Positions 12,956 to 26,041 of a stretch of DNA of 64,000 nucleotides are shown here, piece after piece. A program made the position numbers and the translations under genes. Numbering within the stretch: position 1 is the first letter of the stretch; each line of letters begins with the position of its first letter. A model generated the notes under the pieces. The model saw only the letters and a list, made by a program, of their open reading frames with translations, did not search any database and was not told where the DNA came from. The stretch is from Stratiolaelaps scimitus (Eukaryota > Arthropoda > Arachnida > Mesostigmata > Laelapidae). The stretch is taken from the NCBI GenBank assembly GCA_019614645.1, contig JABWDB010000018.1, positions 1,674,001 to 1,738,000 of the forward strand, read 5' to 3'.

Positions 12956-13758
12956 GTATTTCTCCCATTGGACCAACAGGCGTCGACACCTCGAATATAA
13001 ATGATTGTGATGTTTGCTTTGATGCCACACTTGTCGTTTTCGCTACCACTCGGCCGGCAATTAAAACAGGGACAGCAGAGTGTCATTAATTTTCAGAGCG
13101 TTTGACTATTGCAGCAGCATTAGTGAATTTGTACGTGTGAAATCTACAGTGATATATATTTTATGTATGTTATGTGTGTTACTGTTTTTTTCAACAATTT
13201 GACAGTCGACGCCATGCACCCACGCGCATAGGGAGCGCACTTGCACATCGCTGAAAACCACCGAGCTATTACGACAGCTAGCTCAGCTGTGCGAAATTAG
13301 TAAGTAATTACGACTAAGCTCATTTTATTTATTATATATATATATATATATATATAATAAAGGTCGGGTGGCACAGAGTCAACGAATCTATGTGCAGTAC
13401 AAAAGAAAACACCATTAAGATTTTTTTTTATTAAGATTCAATCTATTGGTGGCGAAACCTAGTTTGTAAGGTTAGGAAAACTGAAAAACTCCCTTGCCTA
13501 AAAAACAAAGCCACCATGCGGCCACATAGCACTCGCCTAATCAGTTTTATTTCCAGTTCATCAGTCATCTTATCTGTAGAATCTGCTTGAATGCGGCGCG
13601 AATAGGCCACAATCTTACGAACCAAGTTGTGACGGAATCGATGTGAGCAACAGATCCATATAGGAGCCGATTGTCCAATTACTTCAACCATTGCTTAAGG
13701 CCAGTAATGTGTTAGTGACATCCCGAAAGTGAGATGCTACTTGAAACCCTAGCCCACC

Positions 13759-13768
13759 TGAATCAAAT

Positions 13769-13828
<60 letters not shown>

Positions 13829-13838
13829 ATTTGATTCA
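13759..13838. repeat. 80-bp palindrome around an (AT)n core
   Basis: The outer arms tgaatcaaattatta and taataatttgattca are perfect inverted copies flanking an AT run, so the whole segment is self-complementary. Two more half-copies (taataatttgattcat, aatttgattcat) follow directly at about 13854-13880. Confidence 0.9.
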
Positions 13839-13881
13839 TAATTAATTTGAATATAATAATTTGATTCATAATTTGATTCAT

Positions 13882-13909
13882 TTGTTCAATATATATATAT
13901 ATTGAACAA
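13882..13909. repeat. 28-bp perfect palindrome
   Basis: ttgttcaat and attgaacaa flank ten bases of AT dinucleotides. It lies just downstream of the larger AT palindrome. Confidence 0.9.
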
Positions 13910-15399
13910 TTCACATTCAGCTAATTCAATCATTTATCATCCATCCCGTAGTTCCATCGGTTCATTTCTACGATATTTATGCTGAATCCTGCCACCGAAA
14001 TGTCGTTGACCAAAAACATAGATTTCATTTAACAGAGAAGAGATCGCTACTAGCGATCTCCTAATGTATCAAATAATTATAGAAAGCCACTGTGATACAA
14101 CGGTGAGAGCAGCTAACCGCAACCCTCAAATAACGCAAATAGGAAAATCCCCTACGGCAGCACCCGAAACGTCTAATGAGTCTTTTCGAGATAAATCTGT
14201 AACGCTCACCGCAGTATATACGTATACGACAACACGCATATACGCTGAACGATTTCATGGCTATGCCATAGACAGTGATGATCAATCGATAGCCAATCTC
14301 GCAGACCGGTCAGTATACAGCCCGAGCAAGCGACCGAGCGGATGAATGGCCGAAGCTACTGCGACTCTACCACTGTTGCCGCTATGCCGTAAGGCCAATG
14401 GTAATTCAACTTTGCAGCGTGAGCTGAATCGCGTTTTCGATGAGCGCCTGAGAGACATATTTATTCGATATGAGCGGGTAGCCTTACGAGTGTCCGTAAC
14501 CGAGGGATTATAGCCTGTCACCGTTCGGCGATTCGAGGGGGATTTATCGATAAAAATAAATTACTGCCATAGATACGAGCTCTGTCTGAGATCGTTGAGC
14601 ATGCAAACAAACAGGTTCTAGTAGGCCGCTATGGTATCCAGTGGAATAGCCCGCCCCTCGCAACCTCACAGTGGAGGGAATATATATATATATATATATA
14701 TAGCAAAATAGATTTTAGCCATTGATTTTATGATTTAGCCCTCAGAGCAAGGAATCAGTCGATTCAGATTGACCGTTTCCACGTTGTCTCATAGCTATAT
14801 CAATTTGTTGTTACGAGTCTGTGAGTGAATGCGCTTGCCATCTTGTCATCGTCCCGAACCCTGTCTAACCATCGTCTACTTTATTGTTTTAACCACATTT
14901 GATACAGGCAGATTCAGCGAAGATTGAAAATCGCGAACCCACGATGTAACCTACACAATAAATCGACTACAATCCGAAGTGTTTGTAGACAGTGAGCGTT
15001 AAATGAAATGGACGACCTACAGCGACTACAACGTATGTGACCTTCTTGCATCTGCACAAGGTGAGACAGATCCGTATGGTCCACGGGCAAAGGTTTAGAC
15101 AGCAGCCGGCTCAGGCAACGATCGAGATGGACAGTGGTTTTCGCCGAAAAAGTGTATTTAAAAGTGGTCGCGATGTGATCTCGCTGTAATAGGCGCCCTG
15201 CAGAGACCTCCTTCTCCCGTTACGTGTTCATACCCACAACTTCTATCGAATGAGTTGCGTGAGGTGGGGCAGTGTGGCGATTTTGCGAAAGATACCATCT
15301 TTCAAAATCCGCGTTTCATATAGAATACTATATGTGCAAGCATTGTGACAGCCAATTTTCAAATGTGCTCATGTAAATACAATGTGACCGTAATATTTC

Positions 15400-15438
<39 letters not shown>

Positions 15439-16461
15439 GACACAATAATTAAACGTGATGTATTCTATTAACTGTTTTCATTTATTCGACCATTTCCTCT
15501 GGTGACTATTTTCCCAAGTGACGTGTAGCCGTCGCCACCTACGCATATTTGGGCATCTAGTTATCACCCCCACGGACAGCGGCTGGACGGCACGAATCAC
15601 ATCAGGTAGTGTATAAAGGAAAAAAATTATCAAAAAAATACTGTATGGAGACATATCTCATAAAGTTAGTTTTGGGCAATAAATTGTCAAAGATCAGTGA
15701 TGAATTTGGGGGCAGTAGGGTTTTTGGGTCAGGGTATCAGGCCGAGGTGGTCGTGGTTGTCTTCGAGGGAGGCGAAGGCCTCTCTTATTCACAGCTAGGG
15801 AAAGACGCTACTTAAAGAGGGACCCAGTGCTCCTGCCGCCCGTGGCGCAGACCAGCCTGTGGCAGACCCCCTCGACGAGGTTGGCCGTGAGGGGGCCAGG
15901 GCTGCCTAAGGTTTCGAAGGCAGGAGGGGAAACGATGCCCTGCTCTGCATCGTGTTTCCGGATGACCGCTGTTGGTTGCACAGTTGCTGGCTTAGGAAAC
16001 AGGTGGAGGTTTGACCAGCATGCTATTCCAAACCCGGTAGGTAGGGATGTTGCCATCGGTGCGGCGCCCGCCCGCAAAGTATCTGATACACTTCAATCAT
16101 TAAATGAATACGCATACGAGCTGAACAAGAGAATTTTCGAAAATTGCATCATATGGCACTAATTCGCGTAGTTTCATCAAAGACACTGGTCAAGTCAGTA
16201 TGATTTTTAGCCATAACGTTGAGACGCGAAGCGGTCAGAATAGAAATACATTGACATAAATAAACGCCAATAGGTCAAGCCAAACCGCTATCCGTAACAC
16301 CCTGATCCGCGTTCAAATCTGATCGGTCAATCTAATTATCACCGTCTACATTTGTTACAGGTCGTACACAACAGGCTAAGCAACATATCGTTCTTTCGGC
16401 TCCGAGTTCAGTCATTCATGAGTCGCTTTCAATAAACTTCCAAGCAAGGAGACAGGTAGGC

Positions 16462-16502
<41 letters not shown>

Positions 16503-16575
16503 CCCTTATATTTGCTAATCAATTAAGTGATGAAATCATTGTAATCAAAGACAGTTTCTTCATTCAACCATTCTG

Positions 16576-16619
16576 TCCACAGGCGACATGTGGTGATTGG
16601 ACCACATGTCGCCTCTGGA
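16576..16619. repeat. Short hairpin, 19-bp arms, 6-base loop
   Basis: The left arm tccacaggcgacatgtggt pairs with the right arm accacatgtcgcctctgga with a single mismatch around the loop gattgg. The arms are not AT-rich, so this is not a by-product of the local microsatellite. It is shorter than a usual pre-miRNA stem. Confidence 0.85.
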
Positions 16620-18093
16620 CATAATAAACCTGACAGAGAAACGGAGGATAATTTAGTGTTTGACATGAGCGGGATACGAATGTGTGTTATTCCAAGGTCA
16701 CGAGTACCTTTTACCTCAAGGACATTGGCGCGCGGTCTAAAACAAGGCGACTTCTAGCAGAGGTAGATAAACTGACAATGATTATAGTGTACGTAATTTA
16801 CATTGCAGGTAAGCCGAGTTGTCAATCGGCGCGTTTCCGTTCATTTGAGCTAACCTGTTATAGCTCATTAGAATGGGATGACGCGTTGTAGATAAGAGGA
16901 ATAATTAGTTTTCCTAGGGCACATTTGTCCGCGTGGCCGAACTACCGAATCTCTCAATAATCGGACGAGCCTGCAAATGACGCCGTGCATAATGTCATGG
17001 CCAATGGCAGCATCCGTTGCGGTGAGGGGAAGGGAATCATTAGGAGCGTACCGAGGCAGCATCAGGCACCGACGTTACTGGCTAGACCTAATTAATATAT
17101 AGTCAATAAGGCGAGGCCAATGAAGCCCCAACTAGAGCAGTGCTCAAGTGACTATGGTGTTGCCATTTGCGCGAGATGTCGACCGTGGCAACGTGATTGA
17201 ACCACAAAAACAATGTCAATGAGATGATGATGTTCGATGGCGGTGACGCGACGACGACGAACGTGCCGTGTTTGCGGACCTTAATGACCACTATGTAAAT
17301 ATGGACGTCTCTCAAGACGACCGCCAGCGTATGCAAATACAGCACGGACACAGACACGATTACTAAGTACAAAGCTGAGCGAAGGCTATTCGAATAAATG
17401 TGGGTTGTTTTTTTTCCTCTCAAAGAGGTCATAGATAGCTGTTTCTAGTGTTTCTAAGCAGTGTAAATTAGCGTCCTTCTACTGATTCAGATGGGAATTC
17501 CGTTGCTGTTTTTACATGTTCGGATGGGGGTGGAATACAGCAGGTATTCAACGATCATTTTATGACTAATTGATGTACCAGCCGCTACGCGGCCAGGAAT
17601 GATGGGCGCTGTGAACTGCTACGTATGCTTAGGTGTATTTGAAGCCCACTCACAGATGAGAGACTCTATGAGAGACGTATATACCTTATACGGTGTTTCA
17701 TCGCCACCGAAGTCCAATAGATCTCCTCACTCAGACTATCTCCTTTTATATGAATAGGACCATTTCGTGCATTTGTCGACCACGCTCAGTTTCAAGCATT
17801 CGTTTTTGTGTTATCTTTGCACTTCTTCATGGGTCATACAGCGATCCTACGTAAAACAATGCATTAGCAGCACACGGGAATTCGGGTGATTCTATCTATA
17901 TAGACTACTCACCCTCTTCTCGTCCTTCCAGGCTTCTAACCCCTATCTCTATGGGTATAGCCTTGAACCCTATGTACCCAGCGGCAATGCGAAGGATCAA
18001 TGATTTTCTTTCCAATGACATAATAATATCTGTTCCGAAATGATGATCTGTCCCGAAAACACGCATGCCCTAAGTGGGCAACCCGTACCAATT

Positions 18094-18520
18094 GTTAACG
18101 CTTTCAGACGTCTTGGGGTAATGACAACACCGGAGTGAGATTTCAGTCAACACACTACCGAAGTGTTTGAATCAGCGCCAGGGTTTTACATAAACCTGTA
18201 TAAGAGGCTAGTTCTTCCCTAACTGACATATTGTTGCAAAGTTTGGCGGCCGTATCCCATACCGATGCCATTACTGAGCGCGGGCGGAGCGCGTTTTTAA
18301 GACGCCCACGTCTCAGGTGTGCCGTGGGTACCATGTAACTATCTCACTCTACCCTCTGTTCAACGTTTACACCATGATAGCGATGTACACATGTATCACA
18401 TGACCTTAAGATTCAGCAGGGCAATCTGCTCGGTGGATGCACAGTAACATCTCTGGCATCGTTTGGCTACATTCCCCTTCAGTCTGTAAAGGCGCCCTTG
18501 AATTTAAGGCACTTCGCGGC
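18094..18520 (+). pseudogene. Decayed LINE reverse transcriptase, C-terminal fragment
   Basis: The plus-strand frame reads VNAFRRLGVMTTPE, stop, then LYKRLVLP, stop, LTYCCKVWRPY. This matches the pattern after the reverse transcriptase palm of non-LTR retrotransposons, 'FRRLGV…LY…LVLP.L.Y…VW.PY'. Two in-frame stops and a later frame change show it is dead. It is too short to assign a clade and is not an obvious copy of the LINE at 35165-37560. Confidence 0.5.
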
Positions 18521-21500
18521 ACTTAATATTCAATGACAGTGGCAATGCTACGAGAAACGATAATGAGAGGAAAATCAGCACCCTCCCGAAGCCAGCACCC
18601 CACGGCAGGAACAGTCATCCTTATTTTTCAATGGGTGATGTTGACATGCTAACGTATATCAACACCCTGACCTCTCCCCCCCCCCACCATCATTCTGGAA
18701 CCGTTGACGATGTTCAACTGCACCACCCTTCCCGAGAAACTGTCATCTAGATGGATTGATCATAATGCGATACCGTCAGTTCCTGATTTATACCGTGACG
18801 ACTATACATAAGATAATTACACCGCAACGTTGACAATCTATTATAATTAAAAAGAAAAATAAACAAGGAAATAGGCAAAGGAAATCTTACTCCAATTCGA
18901 GCTTATTCTCTTTGCTTCTTCCGCTCACAGCTACGATTCAAGTCTGTTCCATGGGGCTGGTGGCCTAATTCTTAGCGTGAGCGTGACCAAATCTGCAAAG
19001 CTAGCTAGATGACCTAACTGTCCCAATCGTGCATTGGGGACGCAACCTAAGTCATCAATAATTCACAGATGTTGCCCGGCAGACGAGCATACGCTGGCGT
19101 CGTCTAAGATGCTCGTGTGATCACCATATCGCGTTCTCGAGTAACGGCACTTGCCGTTTAGATGAACCGAGCCCATGACCGTCTGGAGCAATGGCAGCCT
19201 TCTCCTGCGCAATGCGATATGAATCGGATACCGTTGTAGTGGTCCGTCACGAGAGTGGCGGGACATTCGATTACCAGATACCATGCATGGTAGCGTACGT
19301 CGTGCTGATACCGACATAGGAGGCAAAGAGCTCCTGAAATGCAATTGTCATGAGCGAAGTGGGTGTGTCTATACAACTAAACTCGGTGAGTTCCTTAAGC
19401 AGGATAAGGACGACCTCGGGCGTGTCTCTTGCTCTCTGCACGATGACTATTGTTGTAGCTGGCTTGCTTAGTGCTTTTGCTCACCCGAACCCAGACGTGT
19501 ACTATGATAACAGTGTTTAGTCACCTTCAGATACTGGCAGCTGGACGTCCGGTTTGGGCGTTTTCTAGAAGAAGCATTGACATTCTCTGTTCAGCACGCT
19601 TTTACAGCGTCTTCAGGTATTATGTTGTGGTCACTGAACTCAGTGGGCTGCACACGCTTGGCTATTTTTAAAATATTTAGGACGGACGACTGGTTGAGGT
19701 GATACAACGATATTCCGCTGTCTTCAGTTGAGGACACCCATTTTGCAACCCCGCAAAACTGTAGGGTGTTTTACACAAGAGCTCTTAATTGTTAGGATGG
19801 GATCGACTGAGATCTCTAGACATGGAATACTGAATTTTCTAAGAGTGCATCAAGTTCAACAAACTATTGCTTTCGTGATATAATCTTGTCTCCTGTCAGT
19901 AAAATATTTTGATTTCTACTTTGGAAACATATAATGCCAGCCATAAACGGCGTGACGAGTTTTCGTCTACAAATGTACTTTGAAAATTTAGATACGCATG
20001 AATGTAAGTGTGGAAGTTTAAGAAAACAACCTCACTTATCGATACGACTCGCACAGATCTGAAAACGGGTGAAGGCACCCAGTCATGCTATGCCCAGCAT
20101 TCGGTCTCTGCCTATAGATACGTTGAGGGAAGGCTTTGCGGAACAAACATGTACCAACAAACAATTGTTGGTCGGCATCTATCAAATTCGGACGAACCCA
20201 AGTCATATCCTAACTGCGGGCCATATCCTGTGCGTATTACCTCTATACCCCAAGAATAGTTCCACAAGTCCTGTAACCGATCAACAAAGTAGAGCGTCTA
20301 CGAAGCGGATTCGAAACCAGAAACTGTCAAGGGACGTCATATTTGGGAAGGAACTCGTTCGCTCTGCACCCTCTTCGTTTGGTATTCTTAAATCCGACAC
20401 CCACAAGGATCTGTGCGCCATTATACCTTATATGTTTACCCCTAAGAGAAGACCTGTAAAAGATGGCACGAGCGCAGATCATTGATATGTTGAGATCTGG
20501 GCAGCTCGTGCGACCCTACGTTCCCGTATCGAATGTGTCCTTATGATCTCATACAGTATTATAAACGTCGACACGTTCATCATAACATTGTATGAATACC
20601 AGAACAAGATGGTCAACTTGAAGTGGGACAATGTTTTGCTCAGGCACTAATACGCCTGTACCCTTATGTAATAGCGCATTTCTCAGTACGTACTTATTTA
20701 TTTAACTTCTCCCCAAAGGCGTGGAACCACTTAATCAGTATGTCTTCAGAGTCGTCCAGGAGGCGAGGGGATGCCTAGTTAAGCTTGCTCCTCTACAACC
20801 GGTCCAATGCCCGAAGAAGCCTCTCCCGGTCGACGTTCTTCTAGATTCCGCCTTCTTATCTTTTCTAACTATTCCTTTTGTCGCATCATGCCGTTCAAGA
20901 AACGCGCCCCGTTGGACCAGCCGTACTTCCCAGTACGAAAGGAAACCAATGGTCCCTATTTTACGCAAATTGTGCAACTATCTAGAGTAACTGTGTACTT
21001 CTGACTATGTCCACACCCCCACACAGGCATCACACCTGCCGAGTCCGTCACCTGCAATCCCCCACTGTTCCGCTATCCGAGCGCTGTTTCCGTGAGCCCG
21101 TCATCACGTCCCAGGTCCAGCAAAACCTCTGAGATTTCCTATATCGACCCCTCATTGCCTGTTCAGTCCGATACTGCTCCACTCCACCATCTCCTCGACT
21201 TCACTTTCGAACACGAAGTCGACCCCCCGGCTTCACTTTATGCCGACCATTCTGCCAACCAAGCTATTTGCCTGCCATCGGGCCAACGTCGAGGCTCGTC
21301 TCGTGAAGTTGGACCCGTGGATTGTGATTTACCTAAAACTTCGATATGTCATTGCGGCCCGTTTCGATCCCGCATGCCGATTCCTGTCCTGGGGTCGCCC
21401 TCAATTGCTGGGCACCCCTGCACCCGACGTCTCCAGCAAAGAGAGAGTGAGAGCACAGAGGCACAGCGATAAACGTAGCTATAGCCAGCTATTCCGACTC

Positions 21501-22377
21501 GTTCCCCTTTGGCAAAATAGGGAAAGCCCTGTACTCCCCTTGACCCCTCTGCGTGTCGGTTCAACCTTGACTCATTAGCTCACCGAGAGACATAGACAAA
21601 TGTGTATCTTGGCTATTCCCGTGTCCTTCGACGGCCGCTAACGATGAGTGCCAACCGAACCGCGGCCGAGTACGATCGTGGCTGCATTTGGCTGCGGCCA
21701 CCTGTGTTGCCGGGCACAGTTGCATAGCTCAAAGGATGAACGCCAAACGTCATTAACATGACGGCTATGGTCTATGGGTCGGTATTTATCATGTCGACGA
21801 GTATCGGGCAGATTCCCAAATCGGCAGGTACCCAACTGCCGATGTAATAGTGGAAGCTATTGACTCTGATCACTGAGCCAACTAACTTTGCAGGGGAACC
21901 CTCACCCGTTGTGCAGGAGGCGGCGCCGTCCGACAGGTCCGGCCTACCACACGACGCCCCCTTAGGCCGCTTCGTTGGACCGAGCGGGGCCGGGGGAGGC
22001 CATAACTGCACCGCGGCGCTGCAGCCTGCGTGCTGCGTCCTGACGGCCGAACCTCAACTTGAACCAGGGCCTCAACGGCAGCCTACCGACAAGCTGTCTT
22101 TGGCAAGGAGACCAACAACCACACGGCGTACTGCTGCCTCCACCTGAGCGTGTAAAATCAAGTACTGCTACGTTTAAAATGCCCTACGAACAAACAGGAA
22201 ATTGGGTGCCTTGTCGACAGGCTACACTGTAGCTACCACAGGACGAAGAACTGTAAATTGTTGTTCGAAACGAGGTGACGAATTATACAGGGCTGTTCGC
22301 CGATAGTTCCGTTGTTGAGAGGCCAACCGCGACTCGAGTTGACGATATCCAGCCTCGTCATCCACCGGCGCGTGGAG

Positions 22378-25300
22378 ATGTGGCTACGACTTCTCCTCTT
22401 TGCCTCACTAGCTGGCGGATGGAGATCGCATGCCGAAGAAATTAAGGCTGGTAAGTAGCTCGCGATCGGTAAATAGGTTTTGGCCGACACTAGGTGACCT
22501 TCAATGATCGAGCGGTTCAGCTGAAATAGCTCGTCTTTATACCCCTTGAGTTTTAATTGTAATAAGATGACGGGAGAAAATATAGAGTATGTGAGGTGCT
22601 CCCGTTAAGAGAGACATATTTTCAGTGTAAATCCAATGGATCTAAGTTAGTCTGCATGGAAATAATAGTCTAACGCTCAAGTGGAAATGTACCCATTGCT
22701 CGTGAGAAAATCCAGACAACTGGATTTTGTCAGCAGGACAATCTCTCAGCACGAAGGTCTGCAGGTCGAAACCCGACATGACACTCTTCGTGCCGTGCTA
22801 TCTTTTAATAGATCAGTCTGAGGGTGGCAAGTACCGAGACTCAAAATTATTTATGAAAATTCCATTTTTTTTGTACCCAAGAAAAAAACGGGGAGAGATT
22901 CATACAAAGGCCACCGATAACCTGAATATTGTGAATTGTAAATAATTTGAGTGAATGTAAATATCTGTTGACAGAATAATCTATTATAATTGTGAAATCG
23001 TAATTGCATGAACAATTTGGTGATAATACACTCTTACTTTTACCCTATTTTTTAATCGAGAACTTAAGCATTGTAAAATTGCAGTTCCGGAAATAAACCG
23101 CAAATGTTATGCGCCCATCGAGTCAATGTCAATCAATAGGCTGTAACACTGATATTCATTTAATCTATAGACCTCGAAGTATTAGTATGGTATTCTGTGT
23201 TCAGGTTCTAAATTGGGATCCCGCGACAGTCAGAAACCTGTCGCAGAGAGTAAACCTTTGATAAAACTGTAAGATAACTGAACATACCATGCATGGTGTC
23301 CTAAATAGAGTCAGCAGAGCTTCTTTTTAAAGACGTTTTTGACCATGGATGATTTCTTCTCCCCCAGCTTTGGTCAAATCATATACGCGGATAGGCACAT
23401 GATATATATATATATATGAGCGACTATTTTGAGTTATTCATTTCATTTGTCGTTCAAGACTCAAATCGACTGAACGCAGTTTTGTTAAGAGCAATTCAAT
23501 AGTACCGTGACACACAATTACCCTCAGCTTAAAGTGCAGAACATCCCACGTTGTTCCGTCAGAGCTTTCAGACGGAGTCCTGAAATGGATCCTTTATTTT
23601 ATAACATAAACATTCGTTCTAACTGATATCGAACATATGCCCCCCAATCACCCCATTATTCTCCGCTTCAAAACCAGGACACGGTTTTCACTCAGGTACC
23701 ATCGAGCCAATACGCCCGGTGTCCGATCGTCGGCCTTGCCAACATCTCTGATACTAACCGTACTCATAGGCGATTTCATGCTCACAGCGTTGACGATCTG
23801 TTGTGTGATTTTCTGTGTCCTTGCCGCCACCTGCCCACTGAAAAGTGGTTCTACCCGACAACCAGATCGAGGTGGATGGTCAGGATGTCCGAGCGTTCAT
23901 CTTCAACCGCACCGGCGAATACAACGCCACCGTCGGTGAGGCCGGCCATTATATCTCCTTCCTCGCGACGAATATTATGGGTGTCAGTGAACTCAACGAA
24001 AGGTAAGTATAACACCAGCCTCGCTCTAGAGAGAGAGAATTGTCAGTCGGCACCGGGAGCACACTCGCTCACAGGCGGACAATGGGGATGATGACCCTTT
24101 CGGCCCGTTGATAATACTTGCAGGGTGAACCCGGAGTCTGAGAACAGCATTAACCTGAATCTTCTCTTGACTGCACTCGACTGCGAGGATACGTACACTG
24201 CGATGGATGTTCAAATGAAGAAATTCCCCACCGCAATGCTTATCGCTCTCAACAGACCATATTGCCCGAGGTATAGTAAATGTAACGTACGTCGAGCACC
24301 ATATTGGAATTGTTATCACCTATATGCAACACGGCTGTATCAGGGATCAGAGAGAGATCGTGGTCGGTTGGATTTGCTAGTGGGTTGACACTGCATTTCG
24401 GAGTTTATATTACAATGCAATTCAATATGAGGCTTATTTACGGAACTATTACATAATAATACATGAGTGATGATGGTACGGGTATAGTTATTTCATTTAA
24501 TTAACAGTCGGTCTATTTATTTCCGTTTAATTCAATCTAGGCTGGCTAGCAATCTACAATACACGCATACATACATATGTTTGATGTTGTCACTCTATGT
24601 TGTTGTTGTCCTTGACGGCAAAATTGCAGATTTGACGCAGATGACCAGGAGGTAGCTATGAAGAAACCTTTCGCCGTGAGCATCCCCGTTGCTCAAGGGC
24701 CAACTGATGTCCTGCCTATTCTTGCCGACTTTCGGGCGATGCTTCCACTCAACCGATGGAGTGAAATTACGATCATCGTCCCATATTCATACAGTACGTA
24801 TCAGTAACCAAGCACCGCCTACTGGGGCTTATTTTGTCACGTCGATGTACCATGCATCATCACAATAATAATAATACAGAGATTGATACGGACAATTCTC
24901 ACGAGAAATTTACAGTATACGAGTATAGCAAATATATACTATGAGAGTAGAGGATGCCTATATTGTGACGTTAACACTACCCTTCTCGCTGATGTCACGG
25001 ACCCCCGAGTGCTGTTCCTTGCCCAGAGAGGGACGGCTGAAACAAGAAAAACTAGATGAAGAATACGAATAACAATAGTAATTGCTCAGTTCTAGCTGGA
25101 TACATGAACCAGCCTCCTGTATCCATAGCACTTACGACCCCTGTATGGGTTTTTGTACAGAGATCCTGCTACAACCGATATTTGAAGGTACGACTGAAGG
25201 TTCGAATGCGTCACCGCGTAACAATGTACCCAAGGCCCGATCCGGGCATTCGATCTGGCCGAGTCGCTAGCTCAGCATTGTCGTCATTCGTAGAAGCTGC

Positions 25301-25999
25301 CACTTGTATTCAAGGGCAAGGGCGACAGAGGGCAGATAGAGAAATCAGCAACGACGAATTAACAACAAGGTTCATAGCCTTACCGTATCTTTGCTCTTAC
25401 CACTGAGGCGAGCTATTGTATTTCAACAGCATTTTGCCATTTCGCGTTCACCCGTGCGATCGAGGTCTCGCGACGCACTTAGATTAATTCCGGAACGAGT
25501 TGATCTTAGTTCCAGCTAGAAATGGTGAAATCAGAGACCTTTCTGTAGACGTTTCTGCAGCAGCGATCTATTGATAGATTTACGTTGCAGAAGCGGGTCC
25601 CTAACGACATTGAGTGTCTTCGAGAGTGGGCGACATTGATGCGTTACGGAACCCAATCATGGTGAATAGCCTAGAGATGTTGTTAACTGCCTGGAAACGT
25701 TGAGTGTTTCGCGACTACTTTTAGAATGGTCGTGCCCGATGGAGCACAAGACGGTAGCTAGGAGATTTCTATACAGATATACACATTGATTAAACAACAA
25801 TAACAACACAGTAATACAATAGTATACGAGTGAATCATTAGATCTAACATTGTGCAAAGTTATAAATTCATCGAGTTGACAACTGATTATTTGAAAAGTT
25901 CTACGTTGCAACAGAGAAACATCTTCCCATAGCTGGTTGCTATTTTATAACAGGGCAAAACTAACAAATACCGAAATGCGCTTGGGGTTTCACTTTGTA

Positions 26000-26041
<42 letters not shown>

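Larger units (their letters stand above)
8261..22377. other. Intergenic region between genes A and B
   Basis: Fourteen kilobases without a gene I can support. It holds many (AT)n runs, an (AAT)n run at 10044-10073, a GGC-rich tract near 9192, a CTG/CAA-rich segment at 11089-11700, palindromes at 13759-13838 and 13882-13909, a hairpin at 16576-16619, a decayed LINE piece at 18094-18520, and one copy of an unnamed repeat at 9658-9764. Open frames at 15808-16162 and 20700-22150 are GC-richer than their surroundings, but match no family I know and have no matching exon neighbours. The gene B promoter should lie near the right end; no clear TATA or initiator element is visible. Confidence 0.6.

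Noticed and set aside
15808..16162. GC-rich segment open on both strands (about 110 and 89 codons)
   Set aside because: No recognisable motif, no flanking exons and no repeat partner in the window. It may be a decayed transposable element, but nothing supports a specific call.
20721..22147. Series of 65-126 codon frames, proline- and serine-rich
   Set aside because: Overlapping frames on both strands, no domain, and no splice chain into gene B, whose signal-peptide exon starts at 22378.
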